A stretch of 29,628 bases of DNA, from positions 1-29,628 of the forward strand of contig JAEYRD010000199.1 of assembly GCA_023435725.1 (NCBI GenBank), given 5' to 3'. The position numbers and the translations under genes were made by a program. This DNA comes from Pseudomonadota bacterium. GTDB taxonomy: Bacteria; Pseudomonadota; Alphaproteobacteria; Rhizobiales; Xanthobacteraceae. A model generated the notes under the pieces. That model was not told the origin of the DNA, did no database searches, and saw only the letters and a program-made list of their open reading frames with translations. Positions 7,935 to 15,058 of this stretch are shown here, one piece after another; position 1 is the first letter of the stretch; each line of letters starts with the position of its first letter.

Positions 7935-9278
7935 CTAGCGCTCGAGGCAGGGACGCTTGTCGTCAAAGGTCCAGCCGGGGATCAGGTCCTGCATGGCAAT
8001 AGCGTCATCGCGGCCGCCTAGTCCATGCTGCTTGTAGAGCTCATGCGCCGCCTCGATGGCGGCGCGGTCGACTTCGATGCCGAGGCCCGGACGTTCCGGC
8101 ACGGTGATCTTGCCGCCCCTGATCTGGAGCGGCTCCCTGGTGAGCGCTTGGCCGTCCTGCCAGATCCAGTGCGTGTCGATCGCGGTGACCTTGCCGGGGG
8201 CGGCGGCGCCGACATGAGTGAACATGGCAAGCGAGATGTCGAAATGGTTGTTGGAGTGCGAGCCCCAGGTCAGGCCGTTGTCGCGGCAGGTCTGGGCAAC
8301 GCGCACCGAGCCTTGCATGGTCCAGAAATGGGGATCGGCCAGCGGGATGTCCACCGCGCCCAGGCGCAGCGCATGGGAGAGCTGGCGCCAGTCGGTCGCG
8401 ATCATGTTGGTCGCGGTCGGAAGCCCCGTGGCACGGCGGAACTCCGCCATGATCTCGCGGCCGGAGAAGCCGGCCTCGGCGCCGCAAGGGTCCTCGGCGT
8501 AGGCGAGGATGCCGTGCATGCCCTTGCAGAGCTGGATCGCCTCATCGAGCGACCAGGCGCCATTCGGATCGAGCGTGACGCGCGCGTTGGGGAAGCGCTT
8601 GGCGATTGCGGTGACCGCTTCGATCTCCTGCTCGCCGCGCAGCACGCCGCCCTTCAGCTTGAAATCGGCGAAGCCGTAATGATCGTGGGTGGCTTCGGCG
8701 AGCCTCACGACCGTCTCAGGTGTCATCGCTTCCTGGTGGCGGAGGTTGAACCATTCAGGCTTGCCGCTCTCGCCCTTGACATAGTCGAGCTTGCTCTTGC
8801 GCCGGTCGCCGACAAAGAAGAGATAGCCGAGCGTCTCGACGCTCTTGCGCTGCTGACCTTCGCCGAGCAGCGCCGCGACCGGAAGGTCGAGATGCTGGCC
8901 GAGCAGGTCGAGGAGAGCGGATTCAATTGCGGTGACTGCGTGGATCATGACGCGCAGGTCGAACGTCTGCTTGCCGCGGCCGCCGGCGTCACGATCGGCA
9001 AACTTGGTACGAATGTCGGCGAGGATGTTGTTCATCGCGCCGACGGTCTTGCCGATCACGAGATCGCGGGCGTCGTCGAGCGTCTGCCGGATTTTCTCGC
9101 CGCCCGGCACCTCACCGACGCCGGTGTGGCCGGCATTGTCGGTGAGGATCACGATGTTGCGGGTGAAGAACGGCGCATGCGCGCCGCTCAGGTTGAGGAG
9201 CATGCTGTCGCGGCCCGCGACCGGGATCACCTGCATCGATGTGACGACCGGTGCGCCAGAAATCTCGGTCTGGGCCAT
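7935..9278 (-). CDS. gudD: Glucarate dehydratase
   Basis: 447 residues, enolase superfamily, dehydrating D-glucarate (and usually L-idarate) to 5-dehydro-4-deoxy-D-glucarate. The capping domain starts with ITEM-like strands around GRDSMLLN and PFFTRNIVI; the barrel carries the KxK pair at K207/K209 (DFKLKGG), metal ligands Asp237 (LDPNG), Glu262 (AEDPCG) and Asn291 (TNMIATDW), and the general-base His341 in GSHSNNHFD. These sit at about the spacing of the E. coli enzyme, and the TNMIATDWRQL and PLADPHFWT segments are diagnostic of GudD. A strong GGAGG precedes the ATG at 9278. It starts 24 bp after kdgD ends, so translation is probably linked in one transcript. Confidence 0.95.
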   Translation of the reverse strand: MAQTEISGAPVVTSMQVIPVAGRDSMLLNLSGAHAPFFTRNIVILTDNAGHTGVGEVPGGEKIRQTLDDARDLVIGKTVGAMNNILADIRTKFADRDAGGRGKQTFDLRVMIHAVTAIESALLDLLGQHLDLPVAALLGEGQQRKSVETLGYLFFVGDRRKSKLDYVKGESGKPEWFNLRHQEAMTPETVVRLAEATHDHYGFADFKLKGGVLRGEQEIEAVTAIAKRFPNARVTLDPNGAWSLDEAIQLCKGMHGILAYAEDPCGAEAGFSGREIMAEFRRATGLPTATNMIATDWRQLSHALRLGAVDIPLADPHFWTMQGSVRVAQTCRDNGLTWGSHSNNHFDISLAMFTHVGAAAPGKVTAIDTHWIWQDGQALTREPLQIRGGKITVPERPGLGIEVDRAAIEAAHELYKQHGLGGRDDAIAMQDLIPGWTFDDKRPCLER

Positions 9279-9302
9279 CGCACGCTCCTCCCTGGGGTTC
9301 TG

Positions 9303-10247
9303 TTATTCTGCCGCCTGTTGTGTCGATCGTGCGGCGAGCAGGTTCTTCACCAGCGCGGTCAGTTCCGCCATCTCCTGCTCGGTGAGGTCGGTGAGTGGCG
9401 GACGGACCGGTCCGGAGTCGCGGCCGATCACCTTCATGCCGGCCTTGATGATCGAGACGGCATAGCCCTTCTTGCGATTGCGGATCGCGATCAGCGGCAG
9501 GATGAACTCCTTCAGCCCGGCATGGATCGTCTGATGATCGCGCTTGCGCACGGCGGCGTAGAAGTTGGTGGCGAATTCCGGCACGAAGTTGAACACCGCC
9601 GAGGAGTAGGTCGTCACGCCCATGTCGAGATAGGGCAGAGCGAAGGTCTCTGCGGTCGGCAAGCCGCCGATATAGGTCAGGCGGTCGCCGAGCTTGGTAT
9701 AGACGCGGGTCATTAGCTCGATGTCGCCGATGCCGTCCTTGTAGCCGACGAGGTTCGGGCAGCGCTCGGCGAGGCGGGCGAGCGTATCGGGCTGGAGGAT
9801 GGCGTTGTCGCGGTTGTAGACGATGACGCCGATCTTCACGGAGGCGCAGACCGCCTCGACATGGGCGGCAAGGCCTTCCTGCTCGGAATGGGTGAGATAG
9901 GGCGGCAGCAGCAACAGGCCATCGGCGCCGGCCTTCTCTGCCCCAACAGCGATTTCGCGCGCGGTGGCGGTGCCGTAGCCGGCGCCGGCGAGCACGGGCA
10001 CGCGGCCCTTGGTCTCGTCGACGGCGATCTTGACGATCTGCGGGACCTCGGTCGGTGTCAGCGAGAAGAACTCACCGGTGCCGCCGGCGGCGAACAGGCC
10101 GGCAACGTCATAGCCGCACAGCCAGTCCATGTTGGCGCGGTAGGTCGCCTCGTCGAAAGAGTAGTCCGCCCTGAACGGCGTGACGGGGAAGGACAGGAGG
10201 CCGGATCCGATCTTCTGGGCCATTTCCTGCGGGGTCATCTTGCTCAT
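9303..10247 (-). CDS. kdgD: 5-dehydro-4-deoxyglucarate dehydratase (decarboxylating)
   Basis: 314 residues in the dihydrodipicolinate synthase/N-acetylneuraminate lyase family. It converts 5-dehydro-4-deoxy-D-glucarate to 2,5-dioxopentanoate with loss of water and CO2. The TIM barrel has the GGTGE loop at 55-59, Tyr144 (VIVYNR) and the Schiff-base Lys170 in LVGYKDG, which are the three signature sites. The N-terminus GLLSFPVTPF is typical of KdgD. GGGAG lies eight bases before the ATG at 10247. It is the first gene of the kdgD-gudD-dehydrogenase-garD unit, and the 130 bp before it hold a LysR-type box. A leader hairpin (10280-10304, GGACGC…GCGTCC with one bulge) would lie in the 5' untranslated region. 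The gene name is by pathway analogy with pseudomonad and Agrobacterium enzymes. Confidence 0.94.
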   Translation of the reverse strand: MSKMTPQEMAQKIGSGLLSFPVTPFRADYSFDEATYRANMDWLCGYDVAGLFAAGGTGEFFSLTPTEVPQIVKIAVDETKGRVPVLAGAGYGTATAREIAVGAEKAGADGLLLLPPYLTHSEQEGLAAHVEAVCASVKIGVIVYNRDNAILQPDTLARLAERCPNLVGYKDGIGDIELMTRVYTKLGDRLTYIGGLPTAETFALPYLDMGVTTYSSAVFNFVPEFATNFYAAVRKRDHQTIHAGLKEFILPLIAIRNRKKGYAVSIIKAGMKVIGRDSGPVRPPLTDLTEQEMAELTALVKNLLAARSTQQAAE

Positions 10248-10313
10248 GGGCGCTGCTCCCTTTTTTCGGGTGTCGTGGAGGACGCAGCAAAAGCCTGCGC
10301 GTCCATGCGCCGT

Positions 10314-10380
10314 GGTTTAGGAGACCGTTCGATGCGCGTCCAAGCCAAAGCCTATATCGACTGATGCGAATTGAGCATCA
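10314..10380 (-). promoter_or_regulatory. Candidate LysR box and promoter for kdgD operon
   Basis: TGATGC (10362-10367) and GCATCA (10375-10380) form a perfect dyad with 7 bases between; its core TGC-N7-GCA is a T-N11-A LysR-type box overlapping the last codon of lysR. Reading the minus strand, TTGGAC (10343-10338) is a possible -35 and TAAACC (10319-10314) a poor -10 after 18 bases. The box centre would be at about -65, the usual recognition-site position for this family. The stretch from the box to TTGGAC matches the gudP upstream region at the same spacing. Confidence 0.55.
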
Positions 10381-11283
10381 ATCGTCCATCACCTGCGCGG
10401 ACGACAATTCGCCGGCGATTTTGACGAGGGCCGAGAGCAGCGGATTCTCGTCGTCGCGGCGCCAGACCATGAACAGTTCGACGGGGACGCGCGTGCGCAG
10501 TTTCAGGGGCCGCAGCCGCACGTCGGAGATTTTCAAGCTCGCCGCCGCGGCCGGCACGATGGCAAGGCCGAGGCCGGCGCGCACCATGGCCAGGATCGAG
10601 TGGATCTGGCTCAGATGCTGGACGTAGCGCGGCAGCACGTCAGCGCGGGTGAACAGCGCCACGAGGAGATCGTGGAAGTAACGGCTCTCATAGGGCGAAT
10701 ACATCACGAAGGGCTGGTCGTCGAAATCCTTGATGGTGATGCTGTCGGCATTCGCCAGCGGATGCTTCTTGGGGATCGCGGCGAGCAGGGGCTCGGCGAC
10801 GACGCGGCGGCTGGTGAGCTCGGGGCGCGCGATCGGCGGCCGGAGCAGGCCGGCGTCGATCTGGCCGGAGGTCAGCGCCTCGAACTGGTCGCCCGACACC
10901 ATCTCCTTCAGCGAGAAGTCCACCTCCGGCAGCCTGGCGCGGCAGGCTGCGATCAGCTCGGGCAGGAAGCCGTAGGCCGCGGCGGCGGTGAAGCCGATCT
11001 TCAGCGAGCCGGTCTTGCCCAGCGCGATGCGGCGGGCGACTTGCGAGGCACTTTCCGCAAGCTTCAGGATCCGCCGCGCCTCGGGCAGGAAGCTGCGACC
11101 GGCCGGGGTGAGGCGTACCGAGCGGCTGGTGCGTTCCAGCAGGGGCGCATCGATGATGTGCTCGAGCACCTGGATCTGCCGGGACAGTGGCGGCTGGGTC
11201 ATGTTCAGCCGCGCTGCGGCGCGGCCGAAATGCAGTTCCTCCGCCACCGTGACGAAACAGCGGAGCTGGTTGAGGTCGAACAT
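10378..11283 (-). CDS. LysR-family transcriptional regulator, likely of aldarate catabolism
   Basis: 301 residues. The winged helix-turn-helix is in the first 60 residues (FDLNQLRCFVTVAEELHFGR, then MTQPPLSRQIQVLE), followed by a linker helix and a type-2 periplasmic-binding-protein effector domain with a KIGFTAAAAYGFLPEL start strand. The start at 11283 has AAGG nine bases upstream; 16 further codons are open beyond it but would put a non-family extension before the HTH. It lies between gudP and kdgD on the same strand, and LysR-type boxes precede kdgD, gudP and itself, so it most probably senses glucarate, galactarate or a pathway intermediate. E. coli uses a different regulator (CdaR) for these genes. 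The effector is inferred only. Confidence 0.88.
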   Translation of the reverse strand: MFDLNQLRCFVTVAEELHFGRAAARLNMTQPPLSRQIQVLEHIIDAPLLERTSRSVRLTPAGRSFLPEARRILKLAESASQVARRIALGKTGSLKIGFTAAAAYGFLPELIAACRARLPEVDFSLKEMVSGDQFEALTSGQIDAGLLRPPIARPELTSRRVVAEPLLAAIPKKHPLANADSITIKDFDDQPFVMYSPYESRYFHDLLVALFTRADVLPRYVQHLSQIHSILAMVRAGLGLAIVPAAAASLKISDVRLRPLKLRTRVPVELFMVWRRDDENPLLSALVKIAGELSSAQVMDD

Positions 11284-11291
11284 CGATACAT

Positions 11292-11330
11292 GCCTTAGAT
11301 GAATAAGGCGTTTCTCCTGCACTTCTAGCA
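11292..11330 (-). promoter_or_regulatory. Candidate autoregulatory sites before lysR
   Basis: TGC-N7-GCA at 11318-11330 is a T-N11-A box, preceded by GATGC in the same way as the kdgD box. A second perfect dyad, GCCTTA-N6-TAAGGC (11292-11309), covers the lysR ribosome site just before the ATG at 11283. Either could mediate autorepression, or the second could fold in the mRNA and hide the AAGG. Confidence 0.4.
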
Positions 11331-11340
11331 TCGATCACCC

Positions 11341-11373
11341 GCAAAACAAAGACGGCGGCTGGTGAGCCGCCGT
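11341..11373 (-). terminator. Rho-independent terminator of gudP
   Basis: On the minus strand ACGGCGGCT (11373-11365) and AGCCGCCGT (11360-11352) pair perfectly over a CACC loop and are followed by CTTTGTTTTG. It begins about 30 bases after the gudP stop codon. It suggests gudP is a separate unit and that lysR needs its own promoter. Confidence 0.85.
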
Positions 11374-11405
11374 TGAGTTGCCTGGTCAAGCTCCCGCGGG
11401 AACCC

Positions 11406-12746
11406 TCAGGAGGAACGCTTGAGCACAACGCGCTCGATCTTGCTGACGACCACGAGATAGGCGACCGCGGCCACCAGCGCGTTGATGCCGACGAACACCA
11501 GGGCACCGTTGAAGGAGCCGGTCGCGGCCACGATGTAGCCGATCACGATCGGAGTGGTGATCGAAGAGAGATTGCCGAAGGTGTTGAACAGGCCGCCGGA
11601 GACGCCGCCGGCTTCCTTCGGCGAGGTGTCGGAGACGACCGCCCAGCCGAGCGCGCCGATGCCTTTGCCGAAGAAGGCGAGTGCCATGAAGCCGACCACC
11701 AGCGCCTGGCCGTCGACATAGTTGCAGGCGATGATCGACATCGACAGCAGCATGCCGCCCACGATCGGAATCTTGCGCGCCATGGTCAGCGAGCCGGTCC
11801 TGCGCAGGATGGTGTCGGAGATGATGCCGCCGAGCACGCCGCCGATGAAGCCGCACAATGCCGGCAGCGTTGCGACAAATCCGGCTTGCAGGATCGACAG
11901 GCCACGCTCCTTGACGAGGTACACCGGGAACCAGGTCAGGAAGAAATAGGTCAGCGTGTTGATGCAGTACTGGCCGAGATAGACGCCGAGCATCATGCGG
12001 TTGGAGAGCAGCTGGCGGATGTGGTCCCATTTGGGTCCCGAGTCCGGCGCACGTTCGTCTCTGGGCGCGTCGAGATCGACCAGCGCGCCACCTTCCTTGA
12101 TGTAGTCGAACTCGGCCTCGTTGACGCCCGGGTGCTCCTTCGGTCCGTAGACGGTCTTGATCCAGGCGATGCCCACGATGACACCGAGCCCGCCCATCAC
12201 GAAGAACACGTAGCGCCAGCCGTAATCGTGGGCGATCCAGCCCATCAGCGGCGCGAAGATCACGGTCGCGAAATATTGCCCGGAATTGAAGAAGGCCGAT
12301 GCGGTGCCGCGCTCATTGCCCGGAAACCATGCGGCGACGATGCGGGCATTGGCGGGGAACGAGGGTGCTTCGGCGATTCCGACCAGGAAGCGCAAGCCAA
12401 ACAGCACGACGATCGCGGTGCCGGCACTGAAGAAGCCGACCCAGCCCTGCATCATCGTGAAGATCGACCAGACGATGATGCTGAAGGCATAGACGAGGCG
12501 CGAGCCGTAGCGGTCGAGCAGCCAGCCGCCCGGCACCTGCGCTATCACATAGGACCAGCCGAACGCGGAGAAGATGTAGCCCATGGCGACGGGATCGAGA
12601 TGCAGCTCCTTGGAGAGTGCGGGGCCGGCGATCGACAGCGTGGCGCGGTCGGCATAATTGACGGTGGTGACCAGGAACAACATGGTCACGATGAACAGCC
12701 TGACGCGAGACCTCCTCACGTCCGCTGCGGACACCACTGCGCTCAT
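11406..12746 (-). CDS. gudP: MFS glucarate/galactarate transporter
   Basis: 446 residues with about 12 membrane segments, of the anion:cation symporter family of the major facilitator superfamily. The first helix carries NYADRATLS (30-38), and the loop 2-3 motif GGWLLDRYGSR is at 73-83; both match GudP/GarP-type proton-coupled aldarate transporters. The central cytoplasmic loop (about 195-235) is hydrophilic. The start at 12746 is fixed by AAGGAGG six bases upstream; the open frame continues upstream to 12983 but runs through a palindromic repeat and is not coding. It is the first gene of the catabolic block in reading direction and is followed by a strong terminator. Substrate is inferred from neighbouring gudD, garD and kdgD. 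Confidence 0.9.
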   Translation of the reverse strand: MSAVVSAADVRRSRVRLFIVTMLFLVTTVNYADRATLSIAGPALSKELHLDPVAMGYIFSAFGWSYVIAQVPGGWLLDRYGSRLVYAFSIIVWSIFTMMQGWVGFFSAGTAIVVLFGLRFLVGIAEAPSFPANARIVAAWFPGNERGTASAFFNSGQYFATVIFAPLMGWIAHDYGWRYVFFVMGGLGVIVGIAWIKTVYGPKEHPGVNEAEFDYIKEGGALVDLDAPRDERAPDSGPKWDHIRQLLSNRMMLGVYLGQYCINTLTYFFLTWFPVYLVKERGLSILQAGFVATLPALCGFIGGVLGGIISDTILRRTGSLTMARKIPIVGGMLLSMSIIACNYVDGQALVVGFMALAFFGKGIGALGWAVVSDTSPKEAGGVSGGLFNTFGNLSSITTPIVIGYIVAATGSFNGALVFVGINALVAAVAYLVVVSKIERVVLKRSS

Positions 12747-12811
12747 CAGGCGCCTCCTTAGAACTCGGAATGTTTCCTCACCGCGACTCCTAGAGGCGCG
12801 CGCGGCGAAGT

Positions 12812-12851
12812 GTCCAAGTTGAAGGGGGTATCGATCGATGCCGTTTTTGGA
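12812..12851 (-). promoter_or_regulatory. Upstream element of gudP shared with kdgD
   Basis: On the minus strand, GCATC is followed 19 bases later by TTGGAC (12817-12812), exactly as in front of kdgD. Over 31 aligned bases 21 are identical, in blocks GCATC, TCGATA, CTT and CTTGGAC. The T-N11-A rule of LysR boxes is kept (12839-12851), although the dyad partner is degenerate. No good -10 follows the TTGGAC, as expected of an activator-dependent promoter. Confidence 0.5.
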
Positions 12852-12909
12852 TTGATGGAACGGAAAGGGGGAACGATGTTGAGAGAGTGTGGAGACGTGA
12901 GCCCCAATC

Positions 12910-12987
12910 GTCATTGCGAGCGCAGCGAAGCAATCCAGAATCTTTCCGAGGAGGGCCTCTGGATTGCTTCGCTGCGCTCGCAATGAC
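12910..12987. repeat. Perfect 30-bp inverted repeat, GTCATTGCGAGCG family
   Basis: The arms 12910-12939 and 12958-12987 are exact reverse complements over 30 bases with an 18-base loop. Each arm runs from GTCATTGCGAGCGCAGCG to AAGCAATCCAGA. It lies between gudP's upstream region and the 3' end of the SGNH hydrolase gene. A related copy is at 24064-24177. This is a dispersed intergenic palindrome of the kind I associate with Bradyrhizobium genomes; it can end transcription from either side. Confidence 0.88.
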
Positions 12988-13013
12988 AGTGAGGAGAGAG
13001 TGCGCTCTGACTC

Positions 13014-14966
13014 TTAGTGCTGCGCGCTCGGCAACAGCGGCGCCAGCAGCCCGCGCGTCACGCCCGGCGGCACGGCATCGAGGCCGAGCACGGCGCTGGC
13101 GGCCGGCAGTGCCGCATCCGCCATCGCCGCGTGGCCTTCGGCGCTCGGATGCACGGCGCCGCCATAGACGGCGGAGAGCACGCCCCATGTCGCGTCATGG
13201 ATGTCGGTTGGCTGGCTCGCGGCCGGCAATCCTTGCGGATAGGTCATCGCGGCGAAGTAGCTGTCGTTGGCGTCGCGGATCCAGCGCGCGCGGGGCAGAT
13301 AGGCGCGGTACTCCGAGGCGCCGCGGCCGCATAGCATCGGCTGGCTCGCCGCGCTCACGATGTCCGGATTGAAGCTCTGGCCATTCTCGGCAAAGCAGGT
13401 GCGGTCGAATTCCGGATCGTTGCCCGAATGGGCGCAGAAACCATGATCGGCGAAGGCCGATTGGTGCGCGTCGACGAAGGTCATGCGGTCGGATTCGGGA
13501 TCGCGGCACAGCGCGCCGCGGGTGCAGGTGGCGAGCCCCTTCAGCTGCGGCAGGAACTCGGTGTCGACGAAGGTCGAGACGTTGGCGAGACGCTGCGGAT
13601 CGGCGTTGAAGGCGGGATGGATGTCGAAGCCGGCGCGGCCGCCGCGGCAAGGCACGCCGCCATCGGCGAGTGCGGGATTGGCGTAGGACACATAGACTAC
13701 ATGCGAGAGATCGCCGCCGACGAGCGGCTTCAAGGCCTCGCGCAGCTTGACGAAGTTCTGCGGCAGCTCGCGCGCAAGCGCGTCACGGGAATCGTCGACG
13801 CTCGCCATCACGCCGGAACGGCGGAACAGCGCCCGCTCGGTCGCGGTATCGACGATCACGTCGGCGACGAGGCCGGAGAAGTAGACGTCGTTGGCGCCGA
13901 CCGACAGCAGCACGAGGTCGAGCGTGCGATCCGGCTGGCGCTTCCTGGCGGCGGTGAGCGCCTCGCGCAGCTCGGCGACCTGGGCATTCACGCTGGTGTT
14001 GCAGACGCCGGTCTTGCCGGGCGGGCATTCGCGGGCGCGCTGCGAGCCGAGCAATCCGTCTCCGATGCTGGCGCCGGTACAGGCGAGCGGCAGGTAGGTC
14101 ACGGCGATGTGCGTGTAGCGCACCGCGAGCGCCAGTGCGGTTCGGGTCTGGTAGCTGTAGAGCGAGCGGTGGCAGGGCGAGTTGAACCAGAGTGCGCCGT
14201 AGCGCTGCCAGTTGGCGAGCGTATCCGGCGCCTCGCAGGCGCGGCCGCCCTTGTAGCCGGCGCGGCTCGGCCGGTAGTATTGCGCGCCTGCGGTGCCGAG
14301 ATAGGAGCGGAAGCAGAAACCTTCGTCCGACAGCGCCAGTGGCCGGTCCGGATTGCCCTCGCCGGAGGCGATGCTGTCGCCTAGGCCGGCGATGAAGATG
14401 TCGCGGACCTGGATCTCTGTCTGCACGCGTTGGGTTGGATCGGAGCCGGCGGAGACGTCTACGGTCGCCACCGTCTGCTTGCCGTAGCGGACGCGCAGAT
14501 TGATCGGCTCGGCGCAGTCGAAGGTCGATTGTTGCGGCCCGTCGCCGTCGTCGAACGACCAGGCGCAGATGGCGCCGACCGGCACCGCGCCAGTCAGGCG
14601 CACGGTAACGGGGTGGTCGATCGGGGTGATGTAGTTTTCCTTGACGTTGTCGCGGGTGCAGGGCTGGTTGACCCGGCCCTGGAGGTCGATGCAGAGCCGG
14701 TTGACCATGTTGCGGGCCCAGCCGCGGCCCTCGCTCTGGAGCTCCAGCGACTGCTCGGCGGCGAGGATGCTGCGGTTACGCGCATTCTCGGCGTGAAGCA
14801 GGAAGTCGCGCTCCTCGCGGAACAGGCGGAAGCGGTTGCGCACCTCCCAATTGATCTGCATGGCGCCGGCGTCCTGCGCCGCGGCGGGCGCGGGCAGCAA
14901 TGCGGTCAAAAGCCCGGCAAGCAGCAGTGCGCCTGCAGACAGGGTGCGAAGGGATGTTCGGATCAT
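13014..14966 (-). CDS. Exported SGNH/GDSL-family hydrolase with PKD-like domain
   Basis: 650 residues. The signal peptide spans about residues 1-31 (hydrophobic ALLLAGLLTALL, then PAAAQ). Residues around 115-180 contain the strand pattern AICAWSFDDGDG … LRVRYGKQTVATVDV, like a PKD or Ig-fold module. The SGNH domain follows: block I GLGDSIASGEG with nucleophile Ser198, block III GANDVYFSG with Asn359, and block V AVHPSAEGH with His606. The Asp normally three residues before that His is Gly here. Many Cys pairs suggest disulphides in the periplasm or outside. The substrate (ester, acylated sugar or lipid) is unknown. The ATG at 14966 is preferred over an in-frame TTG at 14987 because it begins the signal peptide, though its ribosome site is weak. 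It lies 92 bp after the flippase-type gene, possibly in one operon. Confidence 0.82.
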   Translation of the reverse strand: MIRTSLRTLSAGALLLAGLLTALLPAPAAAQDAGAMQINWEVRNRFRLFREERDFLLHAENARNRSILAAEQSLELQSEGRGWARNMVNRLCIDLQGRVNQPCTRDNVKENYITPIDHPVTVRLTGAVPVGAICAWSFDDGDGPQQSTFDCAEPINLRVRYGKQTVATVDVSAGSDPTQRVQTEIQVRDIFIAGLGDSIASGEGNPDRPLALSDEGFCFRSYLGTAGAQYYRPSRAGYKGGRACEAPDTLANWQRYGALWFNSPCHRSLYSYQTRTALALAVRYTHIAVTYLPLACTGASIGDGLLGSQRARECPPGKTGVCNTSVNAQVAELREALTAARKRQPDRTLDLVLLSVGANDVYFSGLVADVIVDTATERALFRRSGVMASVDDSRDALARELPQNFVKLREALKPLVGGDLSHVVYVSYANPALADGGVPCRGGRAGFDIHPAFNADPQRLANVSTFVDTEFLPQLKGLATCTRGALCRDPESDRMTFVDAHQSAFADHGFCAHSGNDPEFDRTCFAENGQSFNPDIVSAASQPMLCGRGASEYRAYLPRARWIRDANDSYFAAMTYPQGLPAASQPTDIHDATWGVLSAVYGGAVHPSAEGHAAMADAALPAASAVLGLDAVPPGVTRGLLAPLLPSAQH

Positions 14967-15058
14967 GGCCCGCGTCTTCAACGGCAAAGTTGAGGCGGAA
15001 ATAAGAGAGGATTGTTATCCCGCCCGCAACCTTTGTCTGACGACTTTTGGGGCCTACC

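Noticed and set aside
8025..9716. 563-residue open frame on the plus strand across gudD and kdgD
   Set aside because: It is antisense to two certain genes and has the Arg/Asp/Gly-rich composition typical of high-GC shadow frames.
11373..12761. 462-residue open frame opposite gudP
   Set aside because: Antisense shadow; its product is Asp-, His- and Arg-rich with no recognisable fold, and gudP has transporter motifs and a ribosome site.
12747..12983. In-frame extension of gudP through the palindromic repeat
   Set aside because: It would translate a dispersed repeat; the AAGGAGG site before 12746 marks the real start.
12910..12987. Insertion sequence end or CRISPR unit
   Set aside because: The 30-bp arms are perfect but there is no transposase or target duplication, and the arms are not repeated with spacers, so it is a dispersed palindrome.
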